Shown: piece after piece, positions 9,778-21,788 of the stretch
Position numbering within the stretch: position 1 is the first letter of the stretch
Layout of the letters: the number at the start of each line of letters is the position of its first letter
Source of the DNA: Microbulbifer litoralis
GTDB lineage: Bacteria; Pseudomonadota; Gammaproteobacteria; Pseudomonadales; Cellvibrionaceae
Direction of reading: 5' to 3'
DNA: 64,000 bases
Assembly (NCBI RefSeq): GCF_023634065.1
Contig: NZ_JALKCV010000016.1
Coordinates: 44,946-108,945 of the forward strand
Position numbers and translations under genes: made by a program
The notes under the pieces: model-generated
Databases searched by the model: none
Seen by the model: only the letters and a program-made list of their open reading frames with translations
Told to the model about the DNA's origin: nothing

Positions 9778-10950
9778 CTACCCTGCGGCACCCGGCTTGC
9801 GTTCGCTCGTGAGCAGCCACAGCAGCAGCCACAGGCAGGCCACCGCCCCTCCCAGAGCCGCCACTGCCGGCGCGCCGCCGAGACCGAACAGGTAGCCGCC
9901 GAGGCTGCCACCGAAAAAGGCCCCCAGGAACTGCAGCGTGGCGTAGAGCCCGGTCGCCGCGCCCCGGGACTGCGCCGGCGCCGTGCGCGTCAGTTGGGCC
10001 GGCAGCAGTGCCTCCAGCAGGTTGAAGATGATAAAGAATACCGCCAACAGTGCCACCAATGCGGTACCGCTCCCCCAGGGCAGCAACAGTGCCGCGCTGC
10101 CGATACCGAGACCGAGCATCCCCAGCAGCAGCGCCTGCGGCACGCGGCCGCTGCGCTCCACGGCGCGCATCAGCGGCAGCATCAGCAGGAAGGTCCCCGC
10201 CATCAGCGGGCCGTACAGTTTCCAGTGGTCGGCACTGGGCAGGTCGAGCCGGTCGACGATCTCCAGCGGCAGCGGTACGAACAGCGCCGTCAGCAGCAGG
10301 TGGGAAAAGAACACCCCGCCCACCAGGCGCCAGGTGGTGCCGCTCTGCAGCAGCCGGCGAAAGTCGCCCCGCTGCACACCGGTGCGCGGCGACACCTTCG
10401 GCGTCGGCACCAGCCGCCAGACCAGCAGCGCTCCCAGCAGCGCCAGCGCCGCGGTGACCCAGAAGATCGCCGCCAGCCCGCCGGCCCCGGCCAGCGCCGG
10501 CCCCAGGATTACCGCCAGCATAAAGGCGACACCGATGGCGGCACCGATCGCGGCCATGGCCAGGCCGCGCTTCTCGTCCCGGGTCAGGTCCGCCATCAGC
10601 GCCATGGTCGCCGCGGCGATGGCGCCGCAGCCCTGCAACACACGCCCGGCGATCAGGCCGTAGACCGAGTCGGTCAGCGCCGCGACCACACTGCCCAACG
10701 CGAATATCGCCAGCCCCATGAAGATCACCGGTTTGCGCCCAATGCGGTCCGACAGGGTTCCCAGCGGTATCTGCAGCAGCGCCTGGCTCAGCCCGTAGGC
10801 GCCCAGCGCCAGGCCCAGCAGTGCCGGGGTGCTGCCGCGGTAGTCGGCACCGTAGACCGACAGCACCGGCAGCACCATAAACAGGCCGAGCATACGGAAG
10901 ACGTAAAGGGAAGCCAGACCCAGCAGGGCGCGACGTTCGGTGGAGTTCAT
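9778..10950 (-). CDS. MFS transporter
   Basis: Major facilitator with 12 predicted membrane segments in 390 residues; inner membrane. The first half holds the signature loop GTLSDRIGRKPVIFMG between helices 2 and 3, and GRVLQGCGAIAAATMA in helix 4. The charged central loop (LVPTPKVSPRTGVQRGDFRR) separates the halves. Sequence features match the drug:proton antiporter-like group often found next to uvrA and ssb in pseudomonads, but the substrate cannot be read. It is transcribed toward ssb with a 129-bp gap that carries the LexA-like site. Confidence 0.88.
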   Translation of the reverse strand: MNSTERRALLGLASLYVFRMLGLFMVLPVLSVYGADYRGSTPALLGLALGAYGLSQALLQIPLGTLSDRIGRKPVIFMGLAIFALGSVVAALTDSVYGLIAGRVLQGCGAIAAATMALMADLTRDEKRGLAMAAIGAAIGVAFMLAVILGPALAGAGGLAAIFWVTAALALLGALLVWRLVPTPKVSPRTGVQRGDFRRLLQSGTTWRLVGGVFFSHLLLTALFVPLPLEIVDRLDLPSADHWKLYGPLMAGTFLLMLPLMRAVERSGRVPQALLLGMLGLGIGSAALLLPWGSGTALVALLAVFFIIFNLLEALLPAQLTRTAPAQSRGAATGLYATLQFLGAFFGGSLGGYLFGLGGAPAVAALGGAVACLWLLLWLLTSERKPGAAG

Positions 10951-11012
10951 GGGGTTTCCGGGACAGCCAAAACTGGGCGCGCATTGTAACAGCCGCAGCG
11001 CCGCCGACTGTA

Positions 11013-11034
11013 GGGGCGAACCGCAAGGTCCGCC
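11013..11034. repeat. GGGCGAAC-type hairpin between manC and MFS gene
   Basis: GGCGAAC and GTCCGCC are separated by six bases, another member of the small palindrome family seen at 3236, 3643 and 8149. There is no U tract. It lies in the 107-bp gap between manC and the MFS gene. Confidence 0.5.
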
Positions 11035-11057
11035 GCGGGCGTTTCAGGTAATTGCGG

Positions 11058-12464
11058 CTACGATCGTCCGTAGCTGTCATCGAAGCGGACGATATCGTCC
11101 TCGCCCAGGTAGCTGCCGGACTGCACCTCGATCAGCTCCAGCGGAATGGTGCCGGGGTTTTCCAGGCGGTGGGTCACACCGAGCGGGATATAGGTGGACT
11201 GGTTCTCGGTCAGCAACTGCTCCTCGCCGCCGCGGGTCACCTTGGCCGTGCCGCGAACGACGATCCAGTGCTCGGCCCGGTGGTGGTGCATCTGCAGCGA
11301 CAGCTTGCGTCCCGGCTTGACCACGATGCGCTTGACCTGGAAACGCGGCCCGCCGTCGATGGAATCGTAGTAACCCCAGGGACGGTAGACCTTGCGGTGA
11401 TTCTGCGCCTCGCTGCGTTCGTCCCGCTTCAACTGCGCCACCAGTTTCCTGACCTCCTGTACCCGCGTCTTGTCGGCCACCAGCACGGCGTCGTCGGTGT
11501 CCACAACCACCAGGTCCCGCACACCCAGCAGCCCCACCAGGCGGCTGTCGGCGCGCACCAGACAGTCCTCGCTGGCCTCGGTCAGCACATCGCCCAGCAG
11601 CAGGTTGCCGTCGTCGTCCTTGTCCGCCAGGTCCCACAGCGCGGACCAGGAACCCACATCACTCCAGCCCGCCTCCATCGGCACCACGGCCGCGGACTCG
11701 GTCCTCTCCATCACCGCGTAGTCCACCGAGTCCTCCGGGCAGGCGGCGAAGGCGCCGCCATCGATACGGGTGAAGTCCAGGTCCCGCGCGGCACCGGCCA
11801 GGGCCTTGCGACAGGCCTCGAGAATCTCCGGCCGGTACTGGCCCAGTTCCTCGATATAGCGCGAGGCGCGAAACAGGAACATGCCGCTGTTCCAGGCGTA
11901 GTCGCCGCTGGCCAGGTACTGCTCGGCGGTGGTTTGCTCCGGTTTCTCGACGAATTCGGCTACTTTCCAGGCGCCCCCGCCGATTTCCTCGCCGCGGCGG
12001 ATATAGCCGTAGCCGGTCTCGGGGCTGGTCGGTACTATGCCGAAGGTCACCAGGTGTCCCCGCTCCGCCAGTTCGGCGGCCGGCGCCACCGCTGCTCGGA
12101 AGGCGCCGGCGTCGGCGACCGCGTGGTCCGCCGGCAGCACCAGCAGCAGCGGGTCATCGCCGCCCTCGAGCGCCGCCAGCGCGGCCAGCGCAATCGCCGG
12201 TGCGGTGTTGCGGGCGCAGGGTTCCAGCAGTATCGACTGGGCGGTGCGGTCGATTTCCTGCAGCTGTTCCGCCGCGGCGAAGCGGTGCTCTTCGTTGCAG
12301 ACCAGGATCGGGGCCTGAAGCCCGGGCAGGCCATCGAGGCGCAGTGCCGTGGCCTGCAGCATCGTCTCGCTGCCGGTCAGGGACAGGAACTGTTTCGGGT
12401 AGGCTTCGCGGGAGAGTGGCCACAGGCGCGAACCGGTGCCACCACAGAGGATCACAGGAATCAT
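11058..12464 (-). CDS. manC: Mannose-1-phosphate guanylyltransferase / mannose-6-phosphate isomerase
   Basis: Type II bifunctional enzyme: the N-terminal half makes GDP-mannose from mannose-1-phosphate and GTP, and the C-terminal cupin interconverts fructose-6- and mannose-6-phosphate. I start at [19 protein letters not shown] (468 residues; AlgA is 481); the frame extends six codons to a TTG, which is less likely. Seen motifs are the pyrophosphorylase signature [24 protein letters not shown], and the cupin segment [19 protein letters not shown]. Together with GalU and phosphomannomutase it supplies sugar nucleotides for exopolysaccharide or LPS. No strong ribosome-binding site is visible. 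Confidence 0.95.
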   Translation of the reverse strand: MIPVILCGGTGSRLWPLSREAYPKQFLSLTGSETMLQATALRLDGLPGLQAPILVCNEEHRFAAAEQLQEIDRTAQSILLEPCARNTAPAIALAALAALEGGDDPLLLVLPADHAVADAGAFRAAVAPAAELAERGHLVTFGIVPTSPETGYGYIRRGEEIGGGAWKVAEFVEKPEQTTAEQYLASGDYAWNSGMFLFRASRYIEELGQYRPEILEACRKALAGAARDLDFTRIDGGAFAACPEDSVDYAVMERTESAAVVPMEAGWSDVGSWSALWDLADKDDDGNLLLGDVLTEASEDCLVRADSRLVGLLGVRDLVVVDTDDAVLVADKTRVQEVRKLVAQLKRDERSEAQNHRKVYRPWGYYDSIDGGPRFQVKRIVVKPGRKLSLQMHHHRAEHWIVVRGTAKVTRGGEEQLLTENQSTYIPLGVTHRLENPGTIPLELIEVQSGSYLGEDDIVRFDDSYGRS

Positions 12465-12650
12465 GGCGGAAAATTCTATCAATTACGCTAAGTAAACGGA
12501 TTCTGGCACAACCAGGCGCGCTATCCTACAGAACCGGCGTGCCCGCGCCCAGCGCGGTAACGCAACCACTCGCCGATTCAGGGGTTTGGATGGCGCCGAG
12601 CACTTTCTATTATACTTGCCCGTTTTCCCGGCCAAACTGATAGGTAGCGC

Positions 12651-15476
<2,826 letters not shown>

Positions 15477-15977
15477 CGGGGCCAGTGCGCGGAATTTATA
15501 GAGGCCTCAGCCCCGGAGGAGGGCTCGCACTTTAGTAGCCGAGGTGGCTCAGGTTGGCGGAAAGGGTTCCCCCCTGGCCCCCTGATGGAAGGCCATACAC
15601 CAGCAGCCGCCTTCGTTGCGCCACAGGGATGTCCGGCGCGAACAGGTTTTCCCCGCCTCTCCCGTCTTCAATAGATCTCCGGTCGAGCGCCATTCACGGC
15701 TTTCTTCCCCTGAATTTGCGACACAGTTTTACCGGGAAGCAGCTTGACTGGTACGTCTATGGTGACCAATTGGTTCTTGCGTCCAAACTTCTGGACCACT
15801 ATGAATTTCTTCACTAGTCTCAGGGCGTTTTACCGAAAAAGCGATTTGGACGTTCGTCCAGGCTTTGTCGGTCGGGAAAGGGAGTGAGTCGGTATCGTTG
15901 TCCCCTGCGGTACGACCTGTCGTTGGCTTGGCGACACAGTCCAGAGAAAAACTCCGTTCCATTCAAGGGGATCAATA
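15477..15977. other. Gene-poor 500-bp region after uvrA
   Basis: No confident gene. A stop-free plus-strand frame at 15554-15817 and a minus-strand frame at 15729-15962 show no family likeness. A shorter minus-strand frame (15668-15814) is listed separately as a possible small protein. The second half is less GC-rich than its neighbours, which may mean a decayed or acquired piece. Confidence 0.5.
15668..15814 (-). CDS. Possible 48-residue basic small protein
   Basis: A GTG-initiated frame gives a 48-residue Lys/Arg-rich product beginning VKKFIVVQKFGRKNQLVTID and ending GARPEIY. It is too short for a standard ORF cut-off. The composition looks protein-like (regular alternation of hydrophobic and basic residues, few rare residues), but only a weak GAG lies upstream of the start and I recognise no family. 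It could be the remnant C-terminus of a lost gene. It sits in the otherwise empty uvrA-esterase gap, opposite in strand to both. Confidence 0.25.
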   Translation of the reverse strand: MKKFIVVQKFGRKNQLVTIDVPVKLLPGKTVSQIQGKKAVNGARPEIY

Positions 15978-17432
15978 ATGATAAAAACCCTCCGCCATAC
16001 ATCGCTGGCCCTTGTCGCCAGCTCGGCACTATTCAGCACTCACCTCTACGCAGAACCGGGCGACTACGGCTTCTGGGACACCCTGGGCAACCTGATGTCA
16101 CCGGAGCAACCGGACAACAAAGTGACCCCGGCGCAGGCCAGCGGCATGTATCCGCTGACGCTCGACGACCCGGCCTTCGATGACGGCTTCGACCCGGCCG
16201 ACTACGACAACTGGCAGAAAGTGGATGTACCGATCAGCAGCGGTGCCATGTGCGGTAACGGCTCGCCCTACAAGTTTTTTGTCAGCCGGGTACCGGACTC
16301 CAGCAATACCATCGTGTATTTCGAGGGCGGTGGCGCCTGCTGGGATTACGAGAGCTGCTCCGGCCAGACGGGCATCCGCGGCGCCCGCAACCCCAACGGG
16401 ATTCCGGACAATTACGTGCAGAATATCAACCTGCTGGACTTCCAGAATTCCGCCAACCTGGCGACTGCGGCCGTCTCACCGCTGATCTATACCCACCACC
16501 CCTACAACCAGTTCAAGACCGGCGAGTGGAACCTGGTTTACGTGCCCTACTGTACCGGCGATATCTATGTGGGCGACAAAACCGAAATCTATGCGGACCC
16601 GACCGGCGAAAACCCGGACCTGGTGTGGCACCACAACGGCCTGCGCAATGTGCAGTCGGTCGTATCCTGGCTGAAGAACAACCTGCAGAAGCCGGAGCAG
16701 ATGGTCACCGCCGGATGCAGCGCGGGCAGTATCGGTGCGCTGCTGAACTACTCCAAGCTGCGCCAGGATATGGCGGTGAACTACGGCTACCTGATCGACG
16801 ATTCCGGCCCCCTCTACCAGGCGCCGCTCGACAGCAATGACCCGGATGCCTATCCGTCACTGCCACTGCATCACGAGGTGCTGGACTCCTGGACCACCTT
16901 CTCTCCCGGAGGCGATCCCACAGAGGAGAACCCGATCAATATGCTGGCGAGTATCACGCCGGGATTTGACGATAACGAGCTGGCCTCCCTCTATTCGGCG
17001 CTGTCCAGCAAGTTTCCCGGGGACCGACTGGGCATGACCCACTTCCTCGCCGACGGCAACTTCTCTTCCTATTCCTACGAGCGTTTTCACGAGGATATCT
17101 ACAGTGATCCGGATGCCGAATCGCGCCTGGATAAGCTGCGCCAAAAGTGGCAGCAGGACACAAACGAGAACCTGGTCCCACTGCTGGAACAGACCGCAAA
17201 CTGGGGCTACTACTTCCCCATGTACCGGGATTTCAACGAGAGCCACTGCACCACCATTCTCGACCTGGAATACGGTGAGATTGCCGAGCAGGGCCTGGTA
17301 CTGCGGGACTTCCTCAACAACATCGTCAACCACCAGGGGGGCAGCATGATGCGCGCCCGGGAAACCGACCAGGTGTCGGATTTCGAGAACAACCACAACT
17401 GGTTCTACGATCTGGTCGGCGGACTGCTCTGA
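15978..17432 (+). CDS. Secreted pectin-acetylesterase-family hydrolase
   Basis: Likely exported carboxylesterase of the pectin acetylesterase/Notum alpha-beta hydrolase family. Residues 1-25 form a signal peptide ending LYA. Family marks follow: YFEGGGACWDYESC (oxyanion region), then the nucleophile elbow AGCSAGSIGALLNYSKL with Ser248. IDDSGPLY fits the downstream conserved block, and a His in NESHCTTI near residue 420 is the probable third triad member. The length of 484 is usual. AGGGG precedes the ATG. The true substrate (acetylated polysaccharide or another ester) is unknown. It stands alone, with a 500-bp gap upstream and hairpins downstream. Confidence 0.8.
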   Translation: MIKTLRHTSLALVASSALFSTHLYAEPGDYGFWDTLGNLMSPEQPDNKVTPAQASGMYPLTLDDPAFDDGFDPADYDNWQKVDVPISSGAMCGNGSPYKFFVSRVPDSSNTIVYFEGGGACWDYESCSGQTGIRGARNPNGIPDNYVQNINLLDFQNSANLATAAVSPLIYTHHPYNQFKTGEWNLVYVPYCTGDIYVGDKTEIYADPTGENPDLVWHHNGLRNVQSVVSWLKNNLQKPEQMVTAGCSAGSIGALLNYSKLRQDMAVNYGYLIDDSGPLYQAPLDSNDPDAYPSLPLHHEVLDSWTTFSPGGDPTEENPINMLASITPGFDDNELASLYSALSSKFPGDRLGMTHFLADGNFSSYSYERFHEDIYSDPDAESRLDKLRQKWQQDTNENLVPLLEQTANWGYYFPMYRDFNESHCTTILDLEYGEIAEQGLVLRDFLNNIVNHQGGSMMRARETDQVSDFENNHNWFYDLVGGLL

Positions 17433-17462
17433 GACAATAAAGACATAGGAATCACTAAGGAC

Positions 17463-17496
17463 AATCGCAGGGGACAGGTGTGCTGCCCCTGCGATT
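17463..17496. terminator. Hairpin after esterase gene
   Basis: Perfect 11-bp arms AATCGCAGGGG and CCCCTGCGATT with a 12-base loop lie 30 bp beyond the esterase stop. There is no U tract, so termination is only possible. Confidence 0.5.
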
Positions 17497-17511
17497 GCAG
17501 GCCCGTAGTGT

Positions 17512-17661
17512 GCCGCTCGCAAAGTCAGGTAACAGTTCACTTCGCCAAATCGCCCAGCTCTGCGTTGAGAAAGCTTGAAATAACGCTGCTATTCCTGCGT
17601 TTTCTCGCCTTGATCTGAACGAATTGGCTGTGCTCCTTTGTTACCGAACTTTGCGAGCGGC
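17512..17661. repeat. MITE-like element with 22-bp terminal inverted repeats
   Basis: Terminal arms at 17512-17533 and 17640-17661 match in inverted orientation at 20 of 22 positions, both beginning GCCGCTCGCAAAGT from the outside. They enclose about 106 bp with no coding capacity. The AT-richer interior differs from the flanking genes. I see no clear target-site duplication. It lies between two convergent genes, a common home for such elements, and may also act as a terminator. Confidence 0.6.
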
Positions 17662-17672
17662 CCACTAGAGCT

Positions 17673-18311
17673 TCAGCGTCGATCACCGTTTTTTGAGTAG
17701 GCTTCCTCCCGCGCCGCCTGCAACTGCTGCCGCAGGAATTCCTGGCGAGTCACGCCATCAGGGAAGCTGTCCATACCTTTCACCCGCTCGATGATGCGTT
17801 GTTCCGCCCGCTTGTAGTCGGCAAAGCCCGGTACATCCTCGTAGGGATCGTACTCCCGCGCGCTGGACTCCGCATTCCGGCGGTACTCCTCCATCAACGC
17901 CTGCGCGGCGGTATCGAACTCAGCCTCACTCTCGCTATTGCGCTCCAACCAGGCGAGTTTCAGGGCCAGGCCCTCGTAGGCCATAACCCGACCCTCGCGC
18001 TCGATGGTATCGATCAGCTGCCATATCTCCTCATCGGTGTAGCCCCCACCATCGCCGTTGAAATACGTATCCAGGGCCGCCTTGTCGTCCTCCCGCTGCA
18101 GGTATTCCTGCACGCGCGGGTCGGATAGCAGCGCGGACAGTTCCGTCCCTTCCGGCACCGCGGGAACGGGGGCGGAAGTCCCGGAAGGGTGATGATTGCG
18201 AACGGTGGGATCCATACTGTCGGGAGAGAGTAAATGAAAGTAGCGCCAAGAGGCGATACCAGCTCCCAGGGCCAGGGTGATTACAACAGACAGCCGGGCT
18301 TTATTATTCAT
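17673..18311 (-). CDS. Membrane-anchored protein of unknown function
   Basis: Not recognised. I start at MNNKARLSVVITLALGAGIA (212 residues), because the longer upstream frame overlaps the YeaC gene region and lacks likeness to a protein, and GGAAG precedes this ATG. Residues 8-25 form one membrane segment or uncleaved signal. A Pro/Ser-rich linker follows, then a charged, helix-rich domain (EEIWQLIDTIEREGR, EFLRQQLQAAREEAY). The layout of an N-terminal anchor plus an extended helical periplasmic part recalls lipase-specific foldases, but I cannot claim that family. It lies 103 bp downstream of the YeaC gene on the same strand, and convergent with the esterase. Confidence 0.6.
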   Translation of the reverse strand: MNNKARLSVVITLALGAGIASWRYFHLLSPDSMDPTVRNHHPSGTSAPVPAVPEGTELSALLSDPRVQEYLQREDDKAALDTYFNGDGGGYTDEEIWQLIDTIEREGRVMAYEGLALKLAWLERNSESEAEFDTAAQALMEEYRRNAESSAREYDPYEDVPGFADYKRAEQRIIERVKGMDSFPDGVTRQEFLRQQLQAAREEAYSKNGDRR

Positions 18312-18414
18312 TGTTGCCGCTTCCGTTATCCGGGGTAACGGAAACAGTGTAACCGGCATGGAAGCGGAGACAAACCGGTGCGGCCCGCAGCCGGAAACTG
18401 CCGGCGAATACGGC

Positions 18415-18663
18415 TCAGACCCAGCTGAGCTCCTGCTCGTCCTCCGGCTTATCGCCACAAGGCGTGCTCTTCGGCGGCACGTGCCCCACCTGCGCCTCCT
18501 CCGGCAGGTTCACGCGCTCCCAGTTGGCGACGGCCTCGGCACACAGGCGGCGCTGGTCTGCGGTAATCGCCACGCCGTTCGGCCACTTGCCCAGTTCGAT
18601 AGCGCGCTTGAGGCTGCCGATGACCTGCGGGTTGAGGTTGCGGAGCAGTTCTGCGAATGACAT
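18415..18663 (-). CDS. YeaC-family protein (DUF1315)
   Basis: Small cytoplasmic protein of unknown function. The 82-residue product MSFAELLRNLNPQVIGSLKR carries the family core AIELGKWPNGVAITADQRRLCAEAV, nearly the same as E. coli YeaC (ELGKWPDGVALTQEQ). The C-terminal part is variable and Pro/Glu-rich and has one Cys. It is preceded by the rplQ terminator, so it probably has its own start or depends on read-through. It is followed by the anchored unknown protein. Confidence 0.8.
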   Translation of the reverse strand: MSFAELLRNLNPQVIGSLKRAIELGKWPNGVAITADQRRLCAEAVANWERVNLPEEAQVGHVPPKSTPCGDKPEDEQELSWV

Positions 18664-18689
18664 GCCGTGAGTACCTCTGACTGTGGGGC

Positions 18690-18716
18690 AAAAAAAAGGC
18701 CGGTCACTAACCGGCC
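18690..18716 (-). terminator. Intrinsic terminator of the alpha operon
   Basis: On the minus strand, GGCCGGT and ACCGGCC arms with a short loop are followed by eight U. It lies 24 bp past the rplQ stop and ends the ribosomal block. Confidence 0.92.
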
Positions 18717-18740
18717 TCCTTCAATGCTAAACGCCGGTGC

Positions 18741-19133
18741 TTACGCCTCGGCGGCTTCGGCATCTTCGTCCGCCAGCGGGCGATCCACCAGCTCGACATA
18801 GGCCATGGGCGCCTTGTCGCCGGCGCGGAAACCGCACTTCAGGATGCGGATGTATCCGCCCGGACGGGCTTCGTAGCGGGGGCCCAGTTCGTCGAACAGC
18901 TTGCGCACGGCATCCTTGTCGCGGATACGGGCGAAAGCCAGACGGCGGTTGGCGACACTGTCTTTCTTGGCCAGGGTGATCAGCGGCTCGGCGACGCGAC
19001 GCAGCTCCTTGGCTTTCGGCAGTGTGGTTTTGATCAGTTCGTGCTCTACCAGAGAGGCGGTCATGTTTTTGAACATGGCCTTGCGGTGAGCGCTGGTACG
19101 GCTGAATTTACGGCCACTATAGCGATGACGCAT
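18741..19133 (-). CDS. rplQ: 50S ribosomal protein L17
   Basis: L17 lies near the polypeptide exit tunnel. The 130-residue product begins [20 protein letters not shown] and contains [20 protein letters not shown] and [16 protein letters not shown], all family blocks. A short acidic/Ala tail ([10 protein letters not shown]) extends past the E. coli end (127). It is the last gene of the alpha operon, 140 bp after rpoA, followed by a strong terminator. The 140-bp gap from rpoA is longer than in E. coli; I see no definite promoter in it. Confidence 0.99.
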   Translation of the reverse strand: MRHRYSGRKFSRTSAHRKAMFKNMTASLVEHELIKTTLPKAKELRRVAEPLITLAKKDSVANRRLAFARIRDKDAVRKLFDELGPRYEARPGGYIRILKCGFRAGDKAPMAYVELVDRPLADEDAEAAEA

Positions 19134-19273
19134 GACTCAATTCCTTACGACGTTTTTGCCAACAACAGTTGCTGTTTCAGCAAGTCGTGCTGGAGCGGTG
19201 TCTCGCCAGAGGCCGTGGCACCGCTCGGGTTCTTTCTACATTAGGCGCGGCCGGAGCCGCACCTGCCAAATGC

Positions 19274-20278
19274 TTACAGGGGGCTCAGCTTGCTGTCGCC
19301 CTTGAGGCTGGCCGGCGGCCAGTTCTCGAGGCGCATGCCCAGGGACAGACCGCGGGAGGCCAGAACATCCTTGATTTCGGTCAGGGACTTCTTGCCCAGG
19401 TTCGGGGTCTTCAGCAGTTCCACTTCGGTGCGCTGAATCAGGTCACCGATGTAGTAGATGTTTTCTGCTTTCAGACAGTTGGCCGAACGTACGGTCAGCT
19501 CCAGGTCGTCTACCGGGCGCAGCAGTACCGGATCGACTTCCGGCTCCTCGGACTTGGGCTGGGCCTCTTTCTCGCCTTCCAGGTCCACAAACACTGCCAG
19601 CTGTTGCTGCAGGATGGTGGCGGCGCGGCGAATGGCCTCTTCCGGGTCCAGGGTACCATTGGTCTCCAGGTCCAGAACCAGCTTGTCCAGGTCGGTGCGC
19701 TGTTCCACACGCGCGGACTCCACGCTGTAGGAAACGCGGCGCACCGGGCTGTAAGAGGCGTCCAGCTGCAGACGGCCGATGGAACGGGTCTCTTCCTCTT
19801 CCTCGCGACGGGCGTCGGCGGGCTGGTAGCCACGGCCGCGCGCGACGGTCAGGCGCAGGCTCAGTTCCACGTCGCCGGTGATGTTGGCGATCACGTGCTC
19901 GGGATTGACGATCTCGATATCGTGATCCACCTGGATATCTCCGGCGGTCACCGCACCCGGGCCCTTCTTGCTCAGGCTCAGTACGGCCTGATCCTTGCCG
20001 TGCATGACAACGGCGATTTCCTTCAGGTTCAGCAGGATTTCGATTACATCTTCCTGCACACCTTCAATCGCGCTGTACTCGTGCTCGACACCGTCGATTT
20101 CCACTTCGGTGACGGCGCAGCCCGGCATGGAGGACAGCAGGATGCGACGCAGTGCGTTGCCCAGAGTGTGGCCAAAGCCACGCTCCAGCGGCTCCAGAAC
20201 CACTTTGGCGTGATTCGGGTTGTACTCGGTGACGTCAATACGACGCGGTGTCAAAAACTCGTTGACAGCAGTCTGCAT
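19274..20278 (-). CDS. rpoA: RNA polymerase alpha subunit
   Basis: Alpha dimer assembles the polymerase and its C-terminal domain contacts UP elements and activators. I choose the start [16 protein letters not shown] (334 residues), two codons inside the longest frame, because AGG lies seven bases before this ATG and directly abuts the other. The N-terminal domain has [23 protein letters not shown]. The acidic linker is followed by the CTD with [20 protein letters not shown] and [19 protein letters not shown]. It sits in the alpha operon between rpsD and rplQ. Confidence 0.99.
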   Translation of the reverse strand: MQTAVNEFLTPRRIDVTEYNPNHAKVVLEPLERGFGHTLGNALRRILLSSMPGCAVTEVEIDGVEHEYSAIEGVQEDVIEILLNLKEIAVVMHGKDQAVLSLSKKGPGAVTAGDIQVDHDIEIVNPEHVIANITGDVELSLRLTVARGRGYQPADARREEEEETRSIGRLQLDASYSPVRRVSYSVESARVEQRTDLDKLVLDLETNGTLDPEEAIRRAATILQQQLAVFVDLEGEKEAQPKSEEPEVDPVLLRPVDDLELTVRSANCLKAENIYYIGDLIQRTEVELLKTPNLGKKSLTEIKDVLASRGLSLGMRLENWPPASLKGDSKLSPL

Positions 20279-20326
20279 AGCCATACCTGTTTACAGTTGC
20301 ATTCCTTAAAGTGGTTTGTGCCTTAC

Positions 20327-20947
20327 TTACTTGGAGTAAAGTTCCACGATAAGGTTTTCATTGATCTCTGCCGGCAGATCCACACGATCCGGAATGCGCT
20401 TGAAAGTGCCTTCCAGCTTGCTCGCGTTGACGTCTACCCACTCGACATCGCCACGCTGGGCGGCGAGGGAAACGGAATTCTGGATACGCATCTGCTTTTT
20501 GGCTTTCTCGCGTATAGAAATAACATCGCCCGCCTTAACCTGGTAAGAGGGGACGTTCACGGTGCTGCCGTTGACCAGAATCGCCTTGTGGGAAACCAGC
20601 TGACGCGCTTCGGAACGGGTGGAACCGAAGCCCATCCGGTAAACCACGTTGTCCAGGCGCTTTTCCAGCAGCTGAAGCAGGTTTTCACCTGTCGCACCTT
20701 TCAGGCGCGCCGCTTCCTTATAGTAGTTGCGGAACTGCTTCTCCAGTACGCCGTAGATGCGGCGAACCTTCTGCTTCTCGCGCAGCTGTACACCGTAGTC
20801 AGACAGACGGCCGCGGCCGGCGCCGTGCTGACCCGGTTTTGATTCCGCGCGACATTTGGAGTCGTGTGGGCGAACGCCGCTTTTCAGCTGCAGATCGGTA
20901 CCTTCCCGGCGGGAAAGTTTACATTTTGGTCCAATATAACGTGCCAT
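20327..20947 (-). CDS. rpsD: 30S ribosomal protein S4
   Basis: Primary 16S rRNA-binding protein that nucleates 30S assembly. In relatives it is also the translational repressor of the alpha operon, acting on the rpsM leader. The 206-residue product starts [19 protein letters not shown] and contains the S4 RNA-binding domain with [24 protein letters not shown]. There is no four-Cys zinc cluster at the N-terminus, only Cys9 and Cys33, as in E. coli (206 residues). It lies 17 bp after rpsK. Confidence 0.99.
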   Translation of the reverse strand: MARYIGPKCKLSRREGTDLQLKSGVRPHDSKCRAESKPGQHGAGRGRLSDYGVQLREKQKVRRIYGVLEKQFRNYYKEAARLKGATGENLLQLLEKRLDNVVYRMGFGSTRSEARQLVSHKAILVNGSTVNVPSYQVKAGDVISIREKAKKQMRIQNSVSLAAQRGDVEWVDVNASKLEGTFKRIPDRVDLPAEINENLIVELYSK

Positions 20948-20964
20948 TTTTTGTCAGCCCCCTC

Positions 20965-21354
20965 TTACACGCGACGTTTCTTGGGCGGACGACAACCATT
21001 ATGCGGGATCGGCGTCACGTCGGTGATATTGGTGATCTTGTAGCCGCAGTTGTTCAGAGCGCGAACAGCAGATTCGCGACCCGGGCCGGGGCCCTTAACT
21101 TCGACATCAAGGTTTTTCAGGCCGTATTCCTGCGCGGCAGTACCTGCGCGCTCGGCGGCCACCTGGGCTGCAAACGGCGTGCTCTTGCGAGAGCCGCGGA
21201 AACCGGAACCACCGGAGGTGGCCCAGCTGAGAGTGTTACCCTGGCGATCGGTGATCGTTACGATCGTGTTGTTGAACGATGCGTGGACGTGGGCAACACC
21301 GTCGACAACGGTCTTTTTGACCTTTTTGCGAACAGTAGTTTTTGGCTTAGCCAT
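20965..21354 (-). CDS. rpsK: 30S ribosomal protein S11
   Basis: S11 lies on the platform of the small subunit near the E site and mRNA path. The 129-residue product equals E. coli length. It has [22 protein letters not shown], the [18 protein letters not shown] segment and the conserved end RPPKKRRV. It lies 77 bp after rpsM and 17 bp before rpsD in the alpha operon. Confidence 0.99.
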   Translation of the reverse strand: MAKPKTTVRKKVKKTVVDGVAHVHASFNNTIVTITDRQGNTLSWATSGGSGFRGSRKSTPFAAQVAAERAGTAAQEYGLKNLDVEVKGPGPGRESAVRALNNCGYKITNITDVTPIPHNGCRPPKKRRV

Positions 21355-21431
21355 ACCTGTATCCTAAATCCTGTATCAAATCCCCTCGGCGGGGAGCTGT
21401 TAAACCGCGGATTCGCGTCCTGTAAAGGCGC

Positions 21432-21788
21432 TTACTTGCGAATCGGCTTGCGCGGACCCTTGCGGGTGCGGGCGTTTGTCTTGGTGCGCTGGCCGCGCAG
21501 CGGCAGGCTGCGACGGTGACGCAGACCGCGGAAGCAACCCAGGTCCATCAGGCGTTTGATGTTCATGGACACTTCACGACGCAGATCACCTTCCACTGAC
21601 AGTTTGCCAACTTCAGTACGGATGGATTCGATCTGCTCTTCAGACAGGTCGCGGATTTTGGTGGATTCAGCGATACCAGTCGCTGCCAAAATAGACTTGG
21701 CCGTGGTGCGACCGACCCCGAAGATATGGGTCAGGGAGATCACGGCGTGCTTGTGGTCTGGTACATTGACACCAGCAATACGTGCCAT
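21432..21788 (-). CDS. rpsM: 30S ribosomal protein S13
   Basis: S13 sits in the 30S head and contacts the P-site tRNA and the 50S. The start [19 protein letters not shown] gives 118 residues as in E. coli. The frame extends five codons upstream, but GGAG is correctly spaced for this [28 protein letters not shown] near the C-terminus is the tRNA-contacting region. It is the first gene of the alpha operon, separated from rpmJ by 466 bp that contains a promoter and a likely S4-regulated leader. Confidence 0.99.
   Translation of the reverse strand: MARIAGVNVPDHKHAVISLTHIFGVGRTTAKSILAATGIAESTKIRDLSEEQIESIRTEVGKLSVEGDLRREVSMNIKRLMDLGCFRGLRHRRSLPLRGQRTKTNARTRKGPRKPIRK

Noticed and set aside
12465..12650. 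LexA box for uvrA
   Set aside because: I looked for CTG-N10-CAG or close variants between manC and uvrA and found none convincing.
15554..15817. Plus-strand 87-codon frame after uvrA
   Set aside because: No ribosome-binding site, Pro/Arg/Ser-rich composition without pattern, and it overlaps the more protein-like minus-strand frame.
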